Below, piece by piece: positions 15,901-33,600 of a stretch of 64,000 bases of DNA. The notes below the pieces were generated by a model. The model saw only the letters and a program-made list of their open reading frames with translations. It did not search any database and was not told the DNA's origin. Position 1 is the first letter of the stretch. Each line of letters starts with the position of its first letter. Both the position numbers and the translations under genes were made by a program. The stretch comes from Membranipora membranacea (Eukaryota > Bryozoa > Gymnolaemata > Cheilostomatida > Membraniporidae). The stretch is from contig OU612065.1 in NCBI GenBank assembly GCA_914767715.1, positions 16,308,001-16,372,000 on the forward strand, read 5' to 3'.

Positions 15901-18900
15901 TTTGGGGCGATCTCCAGCTTGTTGTTGTCTGTTCTTTGACGGGTAAGGGCCTTTACCTCCTCTACTGGCTGTGTCAGCATAAGTTCCGCGACTCTCACTA
16001 ATTCTTGGTTGTTCTGTGCCTTGTAGTTGAGAGACTCTGGTTTGAAGTTCATCCACCTGTCGACGGAGAACGCCTAACTTAGGCCCAGACTCTGCTTTGA
16101 GAAGGTTAACATCCACCTTTACATTATCCAAGGCACCCTGTAGGTCGTTACATACCTCACATATAAACCAATAATTCGTTGGTTATACATATTACAATTA
16201 CATACGCAATTTTATTTGGCAGAGGAGATCATCGTGGACGGATGTTTTCCATAATGTGCCACAGAAATTACGTCAAAATTTGGGGGGGGGCGGAATGAAA
16301 AGAAAAAGAAGATAACTTTTGTGTGGTGGAGGATTGATTGGTTTACTATATTATAATGTCTTCACCAGAAGACAGACACTGCAGTTTGTAAAATTTGTGA
16401 AGTGAAAATCAGAGACAGTTCAAATTATTCAACAAAAACTGATGTAAAATAAAGAGCAGAAGTATTCAAACAGCTCTTCATATGAATTTCATTTGGCTCT
16501 AGTAGTGTAGAGCTATAACATGTATCGATGTACACCATTTGATTCTAGGTATCATGTGGTGCCTCGATTTCTTTAATACCGTCTACGGAAGCTCCAGCGG
16601 ACGACTCAATGTGTATCTAGTTGTGAACGGTGTTAAGGGTGATTTGCTGTTTAGCAAAGTTGGAACATCGAACAGTAGATCTTGGCAGAGGAGTTTTCTG
16701 TTCATTGACGGTACTGGATTACTGGAAACTGACATGGTTGAGGTAAGAATCTATCTATCTATCTTTACAAAGTTATGCATTAGCTGCTCAACTACTTACT
16801 CAAATTTAGCTGCTCAAAGTTAGCAAGCTGCTCACATCCACAATCATACCGGAATCTTTAGAGCAGCACCATGGTTCCACTTGCAACTTAGAACAAGACG
16901 GCCACTTCACTGAGGTATCATTATTTCCCAGACTTTGAACAGGGAAATAACGCAGTGGTTGTAACTGACATAACTACCAGGGATATATTAAAAGCCTCTG
17001 TGAAAAATATTCCTCCTCCATGAAATATTTTAACCCTCTTTGCCAAGTTCTGTGTGTTTGAGAGAAGACAGCTAACTCGGTTCATGCATATACTGCCTTT
17101 AAGAAATTAACTACCCCTTCTGGAAAATAATCTTTTCCTCTCCTTTGTCACATTTACCATATGCTGTGAGTGAGAGAGAGCGCCACCTTTTTTTTATGTG
17201 ATCACCATGTTTTCATCAGTGAAAATACTACCTTTTTTGCAATGTCAAGACATGTTTGAAACTAGAAATAAATCTATCAATGTCTACGGAACTGGCTGGA
17301 AAAATATCAACAGAAATAGTGTTGATTAACGATGTACATACTGCTAACTTACTGCTTGTACTTGATGACCAAGTCCGTAACGGGATTGCTGTTAATTGAG
17401 GGTAATATATTATGATAGAGTTAGGTTTGAACTCGGAAATTTGCCAAAACTCTATCAAGTCACAAAAATTGATTTCAGGTCTATCTGTCATACTGTAATA
17501 GTAGTACATACATTAAAACATAGGTCATCAACGCTTTTTTCATTGATGAATTTCCTGTCAGCTCCTTACACATTGGTAGATCTATTTCTAGTCAAAACAC
17601 GTATTTGCATAAAAAAAAAAGATGTTTGGACAGAGCAAAACATGGTGATATTATAAAAAAAAAGGTGATGTTTCTCTCACACCCAGAACATGGCAAATGT
17701 GACAAAATATGGGATAAATAATTTCAGTGGCAGAAGAAGTGTTGTCAGCTCACCCTAACAGCCAATGGTATATAACACCATTCCTCCAGGGGCGTATATT
17801 CTAAAAAATTTCACTCACTGACTTTTTAGAGATGAGCATAATGATCGGGCACAGAAATTTTTGCATATCGGTAACAAAATAGTGCAAGCAGAGAGGTATT
17901 TCAATAGCTCACTGAGCTGTTGGGTACTTTCAGAAAACAACTCAATAGCAGTAGAAGATTACGGTAAAAATGCTCCAGTTATAAAGCACCCATTTGAAAA
18001 AAAACTGACCTTGATGGGATTCGAACCCACAACAATCTTATTAACAGTGAATATTAGGCTGACGCTCTACACACTGAGCTATTCAACCGTGGGCCGTGAG
18101 TGGTAATATACGCCAATGCATTGCTCATTGTGTAGATGTTCACTCTAGATGCATTTCCACTCAACATGATGAGGGCCGGTGTAAAATAGCCGATTTTCAT
18201 GTAGATAAATGTTACATTTCCTATGCGCGGTTAGCTTTCAGGTCAGGCAATAACTTATGCCAGTCATATGATTCAACAAATTTGAAATTTCTGATGAAAA
18301 TTAGAAAGATAGTTACCTTTGACGCCTCATACCAGCTAGGTAAGGTTATAAAGCACTTCCTCAACGGCTATTTACATTGCCTGATATCACTGTCATGAGT
18401 GCCTGATGAGTTTTATAATTATAGTCCACATGAAATGTTATTCTACCAGTCAAAAACTAACCATGTTAAAGTATAAAGAGGTATTATAGTTGTTTGTAAC
18501 AATTATTATGGTTGAATGTTATTATTTATTTCAGATTTTGTTTGAAGCAGTAACAACGGCAAGCACGTCATCAGGAAACATTGGTATTGACGACATCAAA
18601 TTTTCTCCTGGTTCCTGTCCAATACGTAAGTGCAGACAATTCTTGTGTTACCTTGTTTCATTTATGCTTGCATATAGTCTAAGTGCTCAGACTCCAAGGC
18701 GCAGGGAGTTACTTGCACTAGCTATCAAAAGGAGTTTGATAGCTGGCGCAAGTAACTCCCTGCGCCTTGGAGTCTGAGGCCTGAGCACTTAGACTAGCCT
18801 GCATAGTATAATTTACCTTTTATGCAGTAAAATTGAGATACGGTTTGTAAATCAACTTATTATGAAAAATTCACTATTAAATGTCTACAGAATACCGTAT

Positions 18901-21900
18901 TTCATTCAAAATGACAATAAGAGTGTTCAGTTTCAAGTCATCTATACCTTTTGCTTTTCTTCAAAATACATCTAGCTGTAATCACACCTGTTGCAATAAA
19001 CCGCCTACGGCCGTGATTACCTTCCTGTGCACCATAAAACGCTAGCTGTGGCTGTGGCTGCACTAGAAAGGTCTACACCCAAGGGTGCTGGGGGCAGGAG
19101 CAATCATTTTTGAAAGTTCCCACAGTGGGACTCAAACCCACAACTCCTGCACCAATTGCCTTGCAGTGAAATGCAAGTGCGCTAAGCACAAACCGATCGT
19201 ACCATCTCACCATTCCCAAAAAAGAATGGGTTGTTGGCGCTAATTAGCATGCCACTTACTACTCAGAGTTGTGTTCTCTATTCTCACAGCACAGTCCATT
19301 CCAACATCACCACTGGTTATCACCTGCATTATACTAAACTGTGCTTTTCTGACAAGACGCAAGATGCTTACCCTCTGCTTATACCAAGAACCATAAGACC
19401 GTTTTTTCAATTTCAATCACAATTTGAACTTACATTACCAGTCGCTATGTGTATTAAATCTATTCTCTGTGATTTAAGCATTTGCAGATGCCTGTTATAA
19501 CTACCCATGTGGAGCGCGAGCCTGCACTGGTATAGATGCAGATAACTTTGAGTGTGCAGAACTTTCTGGTGATTTAATCTGTGGCTTTGAGTCTTACGAT
19601 ACACAGTGTGATGACATGATAGACATATATGTTGGAGGAGATGATTACGATCCGATATACAACACAGGTGACGGCTCATAATGTGACATTATCTTAGTCT
19701 GAGTGCTCAGACAGCTGGCTGCATTGCGAGTTTGGTGCAATACATTATCAATGACTCAATTTTAATTTCACTCACACACTGAAATTGAGTTTTTGATAAT
19801 GTGTCTAACTAATAACTACTAACTGATAATTTATGTAATGCCACCAACTCGCAATATACGTGTTTAATGGAGGATAGGTTGCTTCCTCATTGCATATGTG
19901 TTTCACAATCCCCAATTCTTCACGATAAAAGATGTTTAATTCATTAACCTTTGGCTTACATCTACTTGATAAATTTTATTTAACTTTACAGGTGGAACCC
20001 CTTCTTCAAATACGGGACCGTCGGAAGCTTATAAAGGGACTTCATACTTATACTATGAGGCATCAGGGATAGGGACAGGCGCAGGAGCTACTGCCTTCAT
20101 CAAAATACACCCTCTGTCACACCAAGATAAAATCCTGTCACTCTACTACAGTGGATATGGATCAGGGTTTGTTAGCAACTTTGTCTGATGATGTGCACAG
20201 CTGTATTGGTTATCTTGGTCAAGCGCTAACCGAATGTCAATACAGACGTCAGTTACACAGACTTATACCTGGCCTCATACTCCTACAATGGCAGTGGAGC
20301 ACAATCCCTTATCAATTTTTTTGCAATACAACTACAGCTTGCCTCGCTGCCAATGTTAGCAATCAATGAGCAGTCAGCCATGTAATATAAAAACTACCTG
20401 TTTGTCAAGATGACTTTTCTAACATATATCAAATATAATACTTACCCAAACTTCAATGTTCTTGTGAACTCTTGGTTCTCTTTATTTTCAGCATGGGCAG
20501 CCTAGAATTGCATCGATCTGTGAATGGCGCATCTCCATCTTCAAGTAATCGTCTGGCTTTAATCTTTAATGGTAACCATGGTGCGGGCTGGAAATTCTTT
20601 GAGGCAACAGTAGATATGTCTGATGTGGCAGTGTCTGACATTGTGGAGGTTGGTACATTTTTTCTCTCTAAAACTATAAATCAAAATATATTTGCCCGCA
20701 TATATTTTGCAAATTTTGTTTACATTTATTTTTGTTGAAGAGCTGCAGCAATGAACTCAAGTTCAGATTTATGTTCGGCTTGTCAGAATATCACACTTGA
20801 TTTAGCAAATCTGCACAATGAGTGAACGCAACACCAAAATTTTGCTTGTCAATAAATTATTTGATTTCTGGTGCTGAAGCATGTTGTTACAGGGCCATAG
20901 TTTAGAAATAATGGTAGGGGAGGCAAAAGTCCCAGACGAGTCCAAAGCATCACCAGGAGGGGTGCTGTAAGCTCCTCCTCACCACTTTAAGGCATATAAA
21001 TAGCAATGGAAATCGCAGTGCAGCATATTCTCATATGGATTATTCAAATTATGTCATTTTAGACCACTCTATTGAGCATTCTAGGGGAGGCAGAGCGTCC
21101 CTGCCTCCCCTAGAACTACAGGCCTGTGTTAAACAGTGGTGGTAGTAGGAAAAATGAATGTAAGCATATGTATCATCATCTTGGTTTCTTTATTTAGCTT
21201 ATATTGGTCATGACTCGAGGAACAAGCTCCTTTTCTGATATTGCTATTGATGAAATACGTGTGAGAGATGATGGACTACCAACAACAACCACACCAACAA
21301 CAACCACACCAACAACAACCACACCAACAACAACCACACCAACAACAACCACGCCAACAACAACCACACCAACAACAACCACACCAACATCAACCACGCC
21401 AACAACAACCACGCCAACAACAACCACACCAACAACAACCACACCAACGACAACCACACCAACAACAACCACGCCAACAACAACCACGCCAACAACAACC
21501 ACGCCAACAACAACCACACCAACGACAACCACACCAACGACAACCACACCAACAACAACCATGCCAACAACAACCACGCCAACAACAACCACACCAACAA
21601 CAACCACGCCAACAACAACCACACCAACAACAACCACACCAACAACAACCACACCAACAACAACCACACCAACAACAACCACGCCAACAACAACCACGCC
21701 AACAACAACCACGCCAACAACAACCACACTAACAACAACCACACCAACAACAACCACACCAACAACAACTACACCAATACCCACTGAATATTGTGGGTTT
21801 GATAAAGGTAAAAAGTGGCGGTATTCAACAAATAGCAACAATAACCTTCAGGACTTTATTCAACAAATAGATTTCTAAAGATTACATACATATCCCTGAG

Positions 21901-23329
21901 ACAGGCTCTAATTTTCATTCCTTGCAAACTGCATACAAATTAATTAAAAAGGTCTGAGACGTTATACTCTTTTGCTGCGGCTGATTGGCCAGTTTTGTCC
22001 CTTTTTCTTTGTTTCACAAAATAATATCTAGTATTTCAGAAATATTGTTTAAATGTGTACATACGGAGAAGATGAAGGCAATACTTAAACGGAACATGCA
22101 AACTGGAGAATACTATATTGTTATAACATGGTTTTTTTTACAGGTGACGAATGTGGCTGGCTTCAAATAGTGACCGAACGTGTGCGGGAAGTAGCAGTAT
22201 TCACAGTCAGCAGTGGGCCTAGTGCAGATTATAGAGCTGGAGCAAAACCAAAAGGAGTTGCTGGCGGACATGAAAGCACAAACTATGCAGTTCTTAAAGC
22301 GGCTGAATACCCTCAGGGCTCTAGGGCAGTCATCAGGATCTCAAAAATGAAAGGTTACATTTGGAAAATCCAAAATTTCCTCCTTAGCCTATTCCGCCAA
22401 TTACAGAAATACATTATGTGAACTAGCTGTAAATAAACATTGTTTAGATTTTCTTATGTAACAAAACGAAGACTTGATACAGTTGCTGCCACTGTTCACC
22501 TCTGGTTAATACAATATCCATTTTGACGGTGATCTCATGCTAACCAACTATTTTGATCTTTTACAGGGCCTAGCACACGATGTCTTAGGATGAAGTATTG
22601 CCTTTCATCTGGGGGAAGACTCAGAGTGATAGTCAATAAACAAGGAAAAGTGTGGGAAAGCACCAGAACACCAGCAGGCTACCAAGAAGCTGCTGTCGAA
22701 CTAACAAACATAGGGGCAAAAACGAAGGTACAAGCTTAGCCTTATTTCAATAAAACGCTAATCCAACTTATTCATTTTAAGAGTGAAGCTAACTGAATAT
22801 GCTTTAGCGATTAACAAAGAAAGCAGTGCCAGTTAATTTAAAACAAATTAGCAGCAATGGATCTGAGGGAGAGTCATCCCCTTGAAACTCATAAAAAAAC
22901 AGGGGTGGACCGAGATGAATTTGAGTACAGTACACTACACGCAATAACTTTTTTGAGATACTATTGTGACAGTCTCTTTTCTCCGCAGTTCTCTGATGAC
23001 TATTGAGGACTAAAATTGATTTTGATGCATAGTACGGTATCTATAGGGCTATACAAAATTAAATAACTTGCTCTTGGTAACCAGCCATCCACCCCTCAAG
23101 CTGGTCATTGAATGAAAACTCAGTCACACTTCCATAAAAATTTGTGCGCAAATATTGGGATATAAGAAAATTCCTATACGCGGAACATGATTCTAGCTAG
23201 ATTACACCTAATATGCTATAAGATGGCAGTATTATTTTACAGGTTTGGTTTTCCGCAATAAGAGGAAGATTAGATATTGGAGATATAGTTATAGACTCGA
23301 TTGAATATACGATGGGAGGATGCCGTTGA
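3982..23329 (+). CDS. Secreted astacin metalloprotease with CUB, EGF-like, MAM and Thr-rich linker domains
   Basis: Zinc endopeptidase of the astacin family (M12A), probably extracellular. Exons: 3982-4062, 4247-4318, 5139-5368, 5710-5916, 6220-6430, 7113-7362, 7545-7765, 10426-10641, 16549-16742, 18535-18625, 19488-19667, 19992-20166, 20492-20648, 21198-21807, 22144-22353, 22567-22727, 23243-23329; about 1118 residues. The start gives a hydrophobic signal peptide (MEATIVLFCLVLSFVASNPS). The catalytic exon has HEFGHAAGFAHEHSRADRD and the Met-turn SVMHYSS. Next come a Cys-rich EGF-like segment, CUB (ICGSVN...SENYPSNYD), EGF (DACQGDPCHGVPC), MAM (TCGFEYG...WCLDF...IGIDDI), EGF, MAM (LICGFES...DIAIDEI), about 33 P-T-T-T-T units and a terminal MAM-like domain (EYCGFDKG...GDIVIDSI). 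The exon ending at 4318 closes a codon but 5139 needs one carried base. A short exon, probably encoding the usual W-x(n)-IPY start of the mature enzyme, is therefore missing from this model. The long introns hold transposons. Confidence 0.88.
4424..4548 (+). repeat. Dispersed repeat, copy 2
   Basis: Second copy of the repeat described at 2358-2475, inside the intron between 4318 and 5139. It shares the blocks AAAACCCTTTTCT, CTCTTACAATGATCA and TTCACATGCCAGGT. Confidence 0.75.
5710..5916 (+). other. Astacin catalytic-core exon (zinc site and Met-turn)
   Basis: This 69-codon exon carries both signatures of the astacin clan. The zinc motif H-E-x-x-H-x-x-G-x-x-H begins at codon 5725 (HEFGHAAGFAH), followed by EHSRADRD. 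The Met-turn S-V-M-H-Y has Met at 5899 and the zinc-liganding Tyr at 5905. All expected ligands and the catalytic Glu are present, so the enzyme is predicted active. Confidence 0.95.
8126..10323. mobile_element. Non-autonomous DNA transposon with long terminal inverted repeats and subterminal arrays
   Basis: The ends are inverted repeats of about 270-300 bp: CTACCGTGGCCCAGAAAGCC at 8126 and its complement ending at 10323. Each arm carries a tandem array of about 20-bp units built on ATCAAACTTTTCTG (left about 8218-8400; right about 10085-10230 as CAGAAAAGTTTGAT). The element is flanked by ATAG at 8122-8125 and 10324-10327, a possible 4-bp target duplication. The middle (8440-10060) has no convincing transposase frame. 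It sits in the intron between exons 7765 and 10426 of the astacin gene; its right end is only 102 bp from that exon. Confidence 0.85.
10882..10893. repeat. Target-site duplication of the LINE, left copy
   Basis: TACCTCACATAT directly next to the LINE 3' tail; identical to 16153-16164. Confidence 0.9.
11777..12082. repeat. Pair of about 83-bp direct repeats in the LINE 3' region
   Basis: Two similar blocks, about 11777-11859 and 11999-12082, share GGCATAGGGTTTGT, AACCCGGGAGCCC, ACGGACAA and CGGCCCTGTCTGC. They lie between the end of ORF2 and the 3' tail of the LINE and are probably a duplicated 3' UTR segment of the family. Confidence 0.8.
12258..15107 (-). pseudogene. LINE ORF2: endonuclease-reverse transcriptase, frameshifted
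   Basis: Read right to left: the AP endonuclease (14073-15107) has motifs FLSETKTEEE, GGVALLY, WSVYCPP, VVGDLNARH and SHIDLTLV. The frame shifts near 14080 into the reverse-transcriptase fingers (13600-14076; SPDADGVHPLMLRY, SYRPITMSSYVGKTLE, YGFRSNRST). It shifts again in a T-run near 13597 (palm GLPQGSVLSPLLF), and near 13365 (active site LQFADDCSV). A fourth shift at about 12940-13010 leads to the C-terminal part with a CACLEDDETPWHFMFECPIY zinc-like motif. The stop is at 12258. Lesions are spread along the frame, as in a dead copy evolving neutrally. Confidence 0.93.
15148..16152 (-). pseudogene. LINE ORF1: nucleic-acid-binding protein, 5'-truncated
   Basis: Open over about 334 codons from the insertion junction, with a Met codon at 16131 that is probably not the original start. 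The N-terminal part is heptad-like (coiled coil, around LGVLRRQVDELQTRVSQLQ). A polar Ser/Lys-rich segment follows. The C-terminus has gag-like CCHC knuckles: CWKCHRIGHIKKNC, then CQHCWETKHENEC and CINCGESHGSRDTRKC. This layout matches ORF1 of Jockey/I-group LINEs, which binds the element RNA. The frame is intact apart from the missing 5' end. Confidence 0.88.
16153..16164. repeat. Target-site duplication of the LINE, right copy
   Basis: TACCTCACATAT directly next to the truncated 5' end of the LINE; identical to 10882-10893. Confidence 0.9.
18006..18092 (-). pseudogene. tRNA-Ile-like sequence with Pol III promoter boxes (tRNA pseudogene or SINE head)
   Basis: On the minus strand there is a good A box (TAGCTCAGTGTGTAGAGCG), a perfect D stem (GCTC/GAGC), a perfect B box (GGGTTCGAATCCC) with T stem, and a run of eight T's just after the 3' end, as in a Pol III terminator. 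The loop CTAATAT would present anticodon AAT (Ile). The acceptor stem is mostly mismatched and the anticodon-to-T-arm spacing is about 10 nt too long, so it is unlikely to be a working tRNA. It lies in the intron 16743-18534 of the astacin gene. Confidence 0.75.
18676..18795. repeat. Fold-back hairpin element
   Basis: A nearly perfect inverted repeat of about 55-bp arms around a small loop. It starts TAGTCTAAGTGCTCAG (from 18675) and ends with the complement at 18796. TA at both tips could be a TA target. It lies in the intron after exon 18625. The same tip, TAGTCTGAGTGCTCAG, recurs at about 19695, so this is a family. Confidence 0.9.
19105..19205 (-). mobile_element. tRNA-derived SINE-like sequence
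   Basis: On the minus strand there is an A-box-like stretch, a 6-bp anticodon-type stem CTTGCA/TGCAAG, and a B-box-like GGGTTTGAGTCCC with a T stem. Further non-tRNA sequence continues on the 3' side (plus-strand 18970-19104). The combination fits a tRNA-derived SINE. No target duplication was found. Confidence 0.6.
19723..19857. repeat. Inverted-repeat element with unequal arms
   Basis: ATTGCGAGTTTGGTG at the left pairs with CACCAACTCGCAAT at the right, and inner arms around ATTATCA / TGATAAT and CTCAATTTT / AAATTGAG also pair. It lies 50 bp into the intron after exon 19667. It is preceded by TAGTCTGAGTGCTCAG, the tip of the hairpin family seen at 18675. Confidence 0.75.
21280..21776 (+). 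repeat. 15-bp coding minisatellite (P-T-T-T-T linker), astacin gene
   Basis: About 33 units of ACCACACCAACAACA type, in phase with exon 21198-21807 and encoding Pro-Thr-Thr-Thr-Thr with rare Ser, Met or Leu changes. Nearly all variation is at codon third positions (ACA/ACG), so the protein repeat is conserved. Open frames in the other five frames here are by-products of the repeat. Confidence 0.97.
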
Positions 23330-23427
23330 GCAGTGATAACATATCTACTTGTTATTGGATAGAGTGTAACTGCTCACCTTACTAAAAGCCCAAAATGGAG
23401 GGCCATCGGGTGGGGGGGCAAAAGTCT

Positions 23428-23449
23428 GGGGGGGGGGGGGGGGGGGGGG
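23428..23449. repeat. Poly-G tract (about 22 G)
   Basis: An uninterrupted G-run in the presumed 3' UTR of the astacin gene, with shorter G-runs just upstream (23409-23418). Length is likely polymorphic or error-prone in sequencing. Confidence 0.95.
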
Positions 23450-23943
23450 CTCACACTAACATCGTTACTGCCTTCATTTAATTTTTCCCCGTTGATTGCC
23501 GTAAAATAATTGAAAATGACAATGTTTTCTATCTCTTTAATCATCATGAGTATAAAAATAAACATCGATATAAGGAGCAAGTAGCGAGTGTACAACTTTG
23601 CATATTGTCTAATAATTTTTTGGTATGCCTTTCCATTTGTTTTAGACAGGACAGGGCATGAATCACAATCTATGGTATTGGTATTATCAGCACAAAGCGT
23701 TATTGTTTGGACAACATGTAATCGAAATTCAAAATTCATCAATTAATATATATCCACTACAGTATAAACAAAACATATACAGATATCGCATACCATCCTA
23801 TGAACATGAGTTATAAGATATCAGGACGAGAACATTGAGATAGTCTATCCCTAATTATAACAATATAGCAGAATCAAAATAACATAGTACTTATCATGGG
23901 AAGGTCGCTTGTACTACAACAATTGACAATCATCAGCTTACAG

Positions 23944-24025
23944 CTAGTTAAAGAGCTCTAGTGGCATTACATTATCATGATAATGTAATGCCACTGAACC
24001 ACCGGAGTTAGAGCTCTTTAACTAG
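23944..24025. mobile_element. 82-bp hairpin MITE with CTTACAG duplication
   Basis: Ends CTAGTTAAAGAGCTC / complement, with an inner perfect palindrome GTGGCATTACATTATCA / TGATAATGTAATGCCAC. CTTACAG is present directly outside both ends (23937-23943 and 24026-24032). A 7-8-bp duplication is what hAT-type transposition leaves; family assignment is tentative. Confidence 0.8.
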
Positions 24026-24335
24026 CTTACAGCCAGTGTCTCACAAAACAAGCTCATCCAAACAAAAATACAGGTAAACTTTTTTTATACCAGATACAAA
24101 CTGCCTAACATAACAATTCAACAACAAAACAGCACGATATTTTATATGTCACCGAATTAACCAATCATTAGAAGTGACGTACATCAGCTATTCCAATATT
24201 CTACATTGTTGAACAATGTAGGGGCAGTTTTGTTAACTATGTTGGTGGAGATTCTGGGGACAATTGAACCCATACCACAGCCACATACCGCACCTATGAC
24301 ATGTGACCAGCACAGGTCCTACTGGCCATAGACAG

Positions 24336-31910
<7,575 letters not shown>

Positions 31911-32576
31911 GTTGGTATATCAACAACAACTTGACTTTAAAGTTCTACAACATTCATCAAAGATTTCAGCAATGGTTTCTGCGATCTAGGGTAGAATGCT
32001 TATTCAAGAAAGGTTTTTTTGCGATGAAAAATAAAACTTGATATTGGTACACTGTTTACCATTTTGTGTGCAACGGAAGTATGACATGACAGTGGTAGGC
32101 ACTTTTTAAAGAATGGGCTCATTGGAAATCGTAAGCACATATATTTTTGTACGAAAAATTCACCACTGTCATAAGTTGGTTATCATATGCTGCAAATTTT
32201 ATGCACTGCATTTAGCGCGAATTACAAACACTAGGCAGTCTTGCAGTCTGTGTTGATTTTTGTAAGTTATGTAGTCTCTCCTAGCTTCCTTAACAAAACC
32301 GGCATGTCAACCACAAGAATGCAACAACGAGATCCGATATGATCCATTGATCATTTAATGCCATGGATGGTGCTGCGAGTGTAAAATAAGGAGATAGTTC
32401 TCCTTGCTATCTTATTTATGACATCTAAAATATCACCTGATTCTAAGTAACTGTTTGATTTTTTCGTGTTTGAAACTATCACAATGGAAGGGGCACTGCA
32501 CAGAGTCAGGAATTACCACATGTTGTAGTTTTGAGTTCTCAAACTACAGTTCTTTTTGAAAAATCTTGACCGAAAA

Positions 32577-32623
32577 ATGACAATCTGTGTACTAATTGTG
32601 CTAGGAATTGTTGGTGAACATGG
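32577..32623 (+). other. Possible orphan first exon encoding a short signal-peptide-like start
   Basis: ATG opens MTICVLIVLGIVGEH and is followed at once by a strong donor GTGAGT at 32624. The hydrophobic stretch could be a signal peptide. No matching downstream exon was found before the LINE fragment, so this may be chance or the relic of a disrupted gene. Confidence 0.2.
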
Positions 32624-33600
32624 GTGAGTATAAAGATTGATATCATTTTTTTAGACCCGGGTAGCCGTTTGAATCATGTGATCTTTATTTCAAGCATAGT
32701 GGTAGTGTATTGATTTGCTGGCAAGGGGTAATAGTAGTAATAATACGCCTTGGTGTGCGCATATACTCAGCAGGTCCTAAGATTAAATTACTATATGATG
32801 TGACCTCAGATTACAAATCACTTATGACTCATAAAGTGAGTAAATGTTTAATTTAATTATTTTGGATTTTTGCTTCATTTGTTTTTCAAACTGCTAGTTT
32901 CACTGTCTTCTTGTGATGACATTTTGATATATATGGTATACCAATCAATCCTGCCTCAAACACAAAACGTTAGAAAACATTTGAGTTACATTTTTAATTG
33001 ATAGAAATGCATAGATAGGCTAGGCCTACTGTATCTACCTACTTGAGATGTTTGTGTATGTATTTCTATTCTTCTGTTAAAAACATAACATTTTGACCTG
33101 TGAGGAATATATATACATTTATATATTTATATACATAATAATAATGTATCTACTACTGAGTCTATTTCTAGTATTAACTAGCAGGATAAGTATGTCATGA
33201 CAGGTAACTGCTCCTTACTCTATCTTTTACCTTGAAAATATCCTTTTATGGTACCATCTATATTTTATAGTGGTATATGAGAGAGATGTAGGTAGGTGCT
33301 TGGTACCACTGGTTTTCCACAGCAGCTCATAATATTTAGACTATGATTCAAGGAAAACCGGAAACACAATGCACCCAGGTTACAAAGCTGGAAAAATCTG
33401 GCCTCGCTATAACACATGATCATTAAAAATTATAATACAAATTTTGTGCACAAACAATATATAACAATGCCATTGTGTTGTGCTAGTGGTTGTACCCGAT
33501 AGAAGAGGTGAGTTGAGTAATATTGAATTTCATTCCATCTGATTACTTACAATTAGGGATATGTCACTTCAAAACAGACTTATTTCCATGAAATGAAGAT

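Larger units (their letters stand above)
10894..16152 (-). mobile_element. Jockey/I-type LINE, 5'-truncated, with 12-bp target duplication
   Basis: A non-LTR retrotransposon inserted on the minus strand in the intron 10642-16548. TACCTCACATAT occurs immediately outside both ends (10882-10893 and 16153-16164), giving exact limits. The 3' end, read on the minus strand, is GCAATAAAGATTT followed by (AACT)n, a simple-repeat tail like those of some non-LTR clades. ORF1 is open up to the 5' junction, so the copy is truncated inside ORF1. ORF2 has an AP-type endonuclease, a reverse transcriptase with FADD (13349-13360) and a C-terminal Cys/His motif, but is broken by at least four frameshifts. Clade assignment is by eye. 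Confidence 0.93.
23330..24335. other. Intergenic 3' flank between the astacin gene and PCMTD
   Basis: Convergent 3' ends. A plus-strand AATAAA at 23557-23562 may end the astacin transcript. The stretch also has a G-run, a small hairpin element (23944-24025), and a short palindrome near 24205 (CTACATTGTTGAACAATGTAG region). No coding exon was seen, and no clear poly(A) signal for the minus-strand PCMTD gene was identified. Confidence 0.6.

Noticed and set aside
21194-21841. Minus-strand and shifted frames of 150-215 codons (VGVVV, WLLLV, PHQQQ repeats)
   Set aside because: All arise from the 15-bp repeat; only the P-T-T-T-T frame joins MAM sequence on both sides with correct splice phases.
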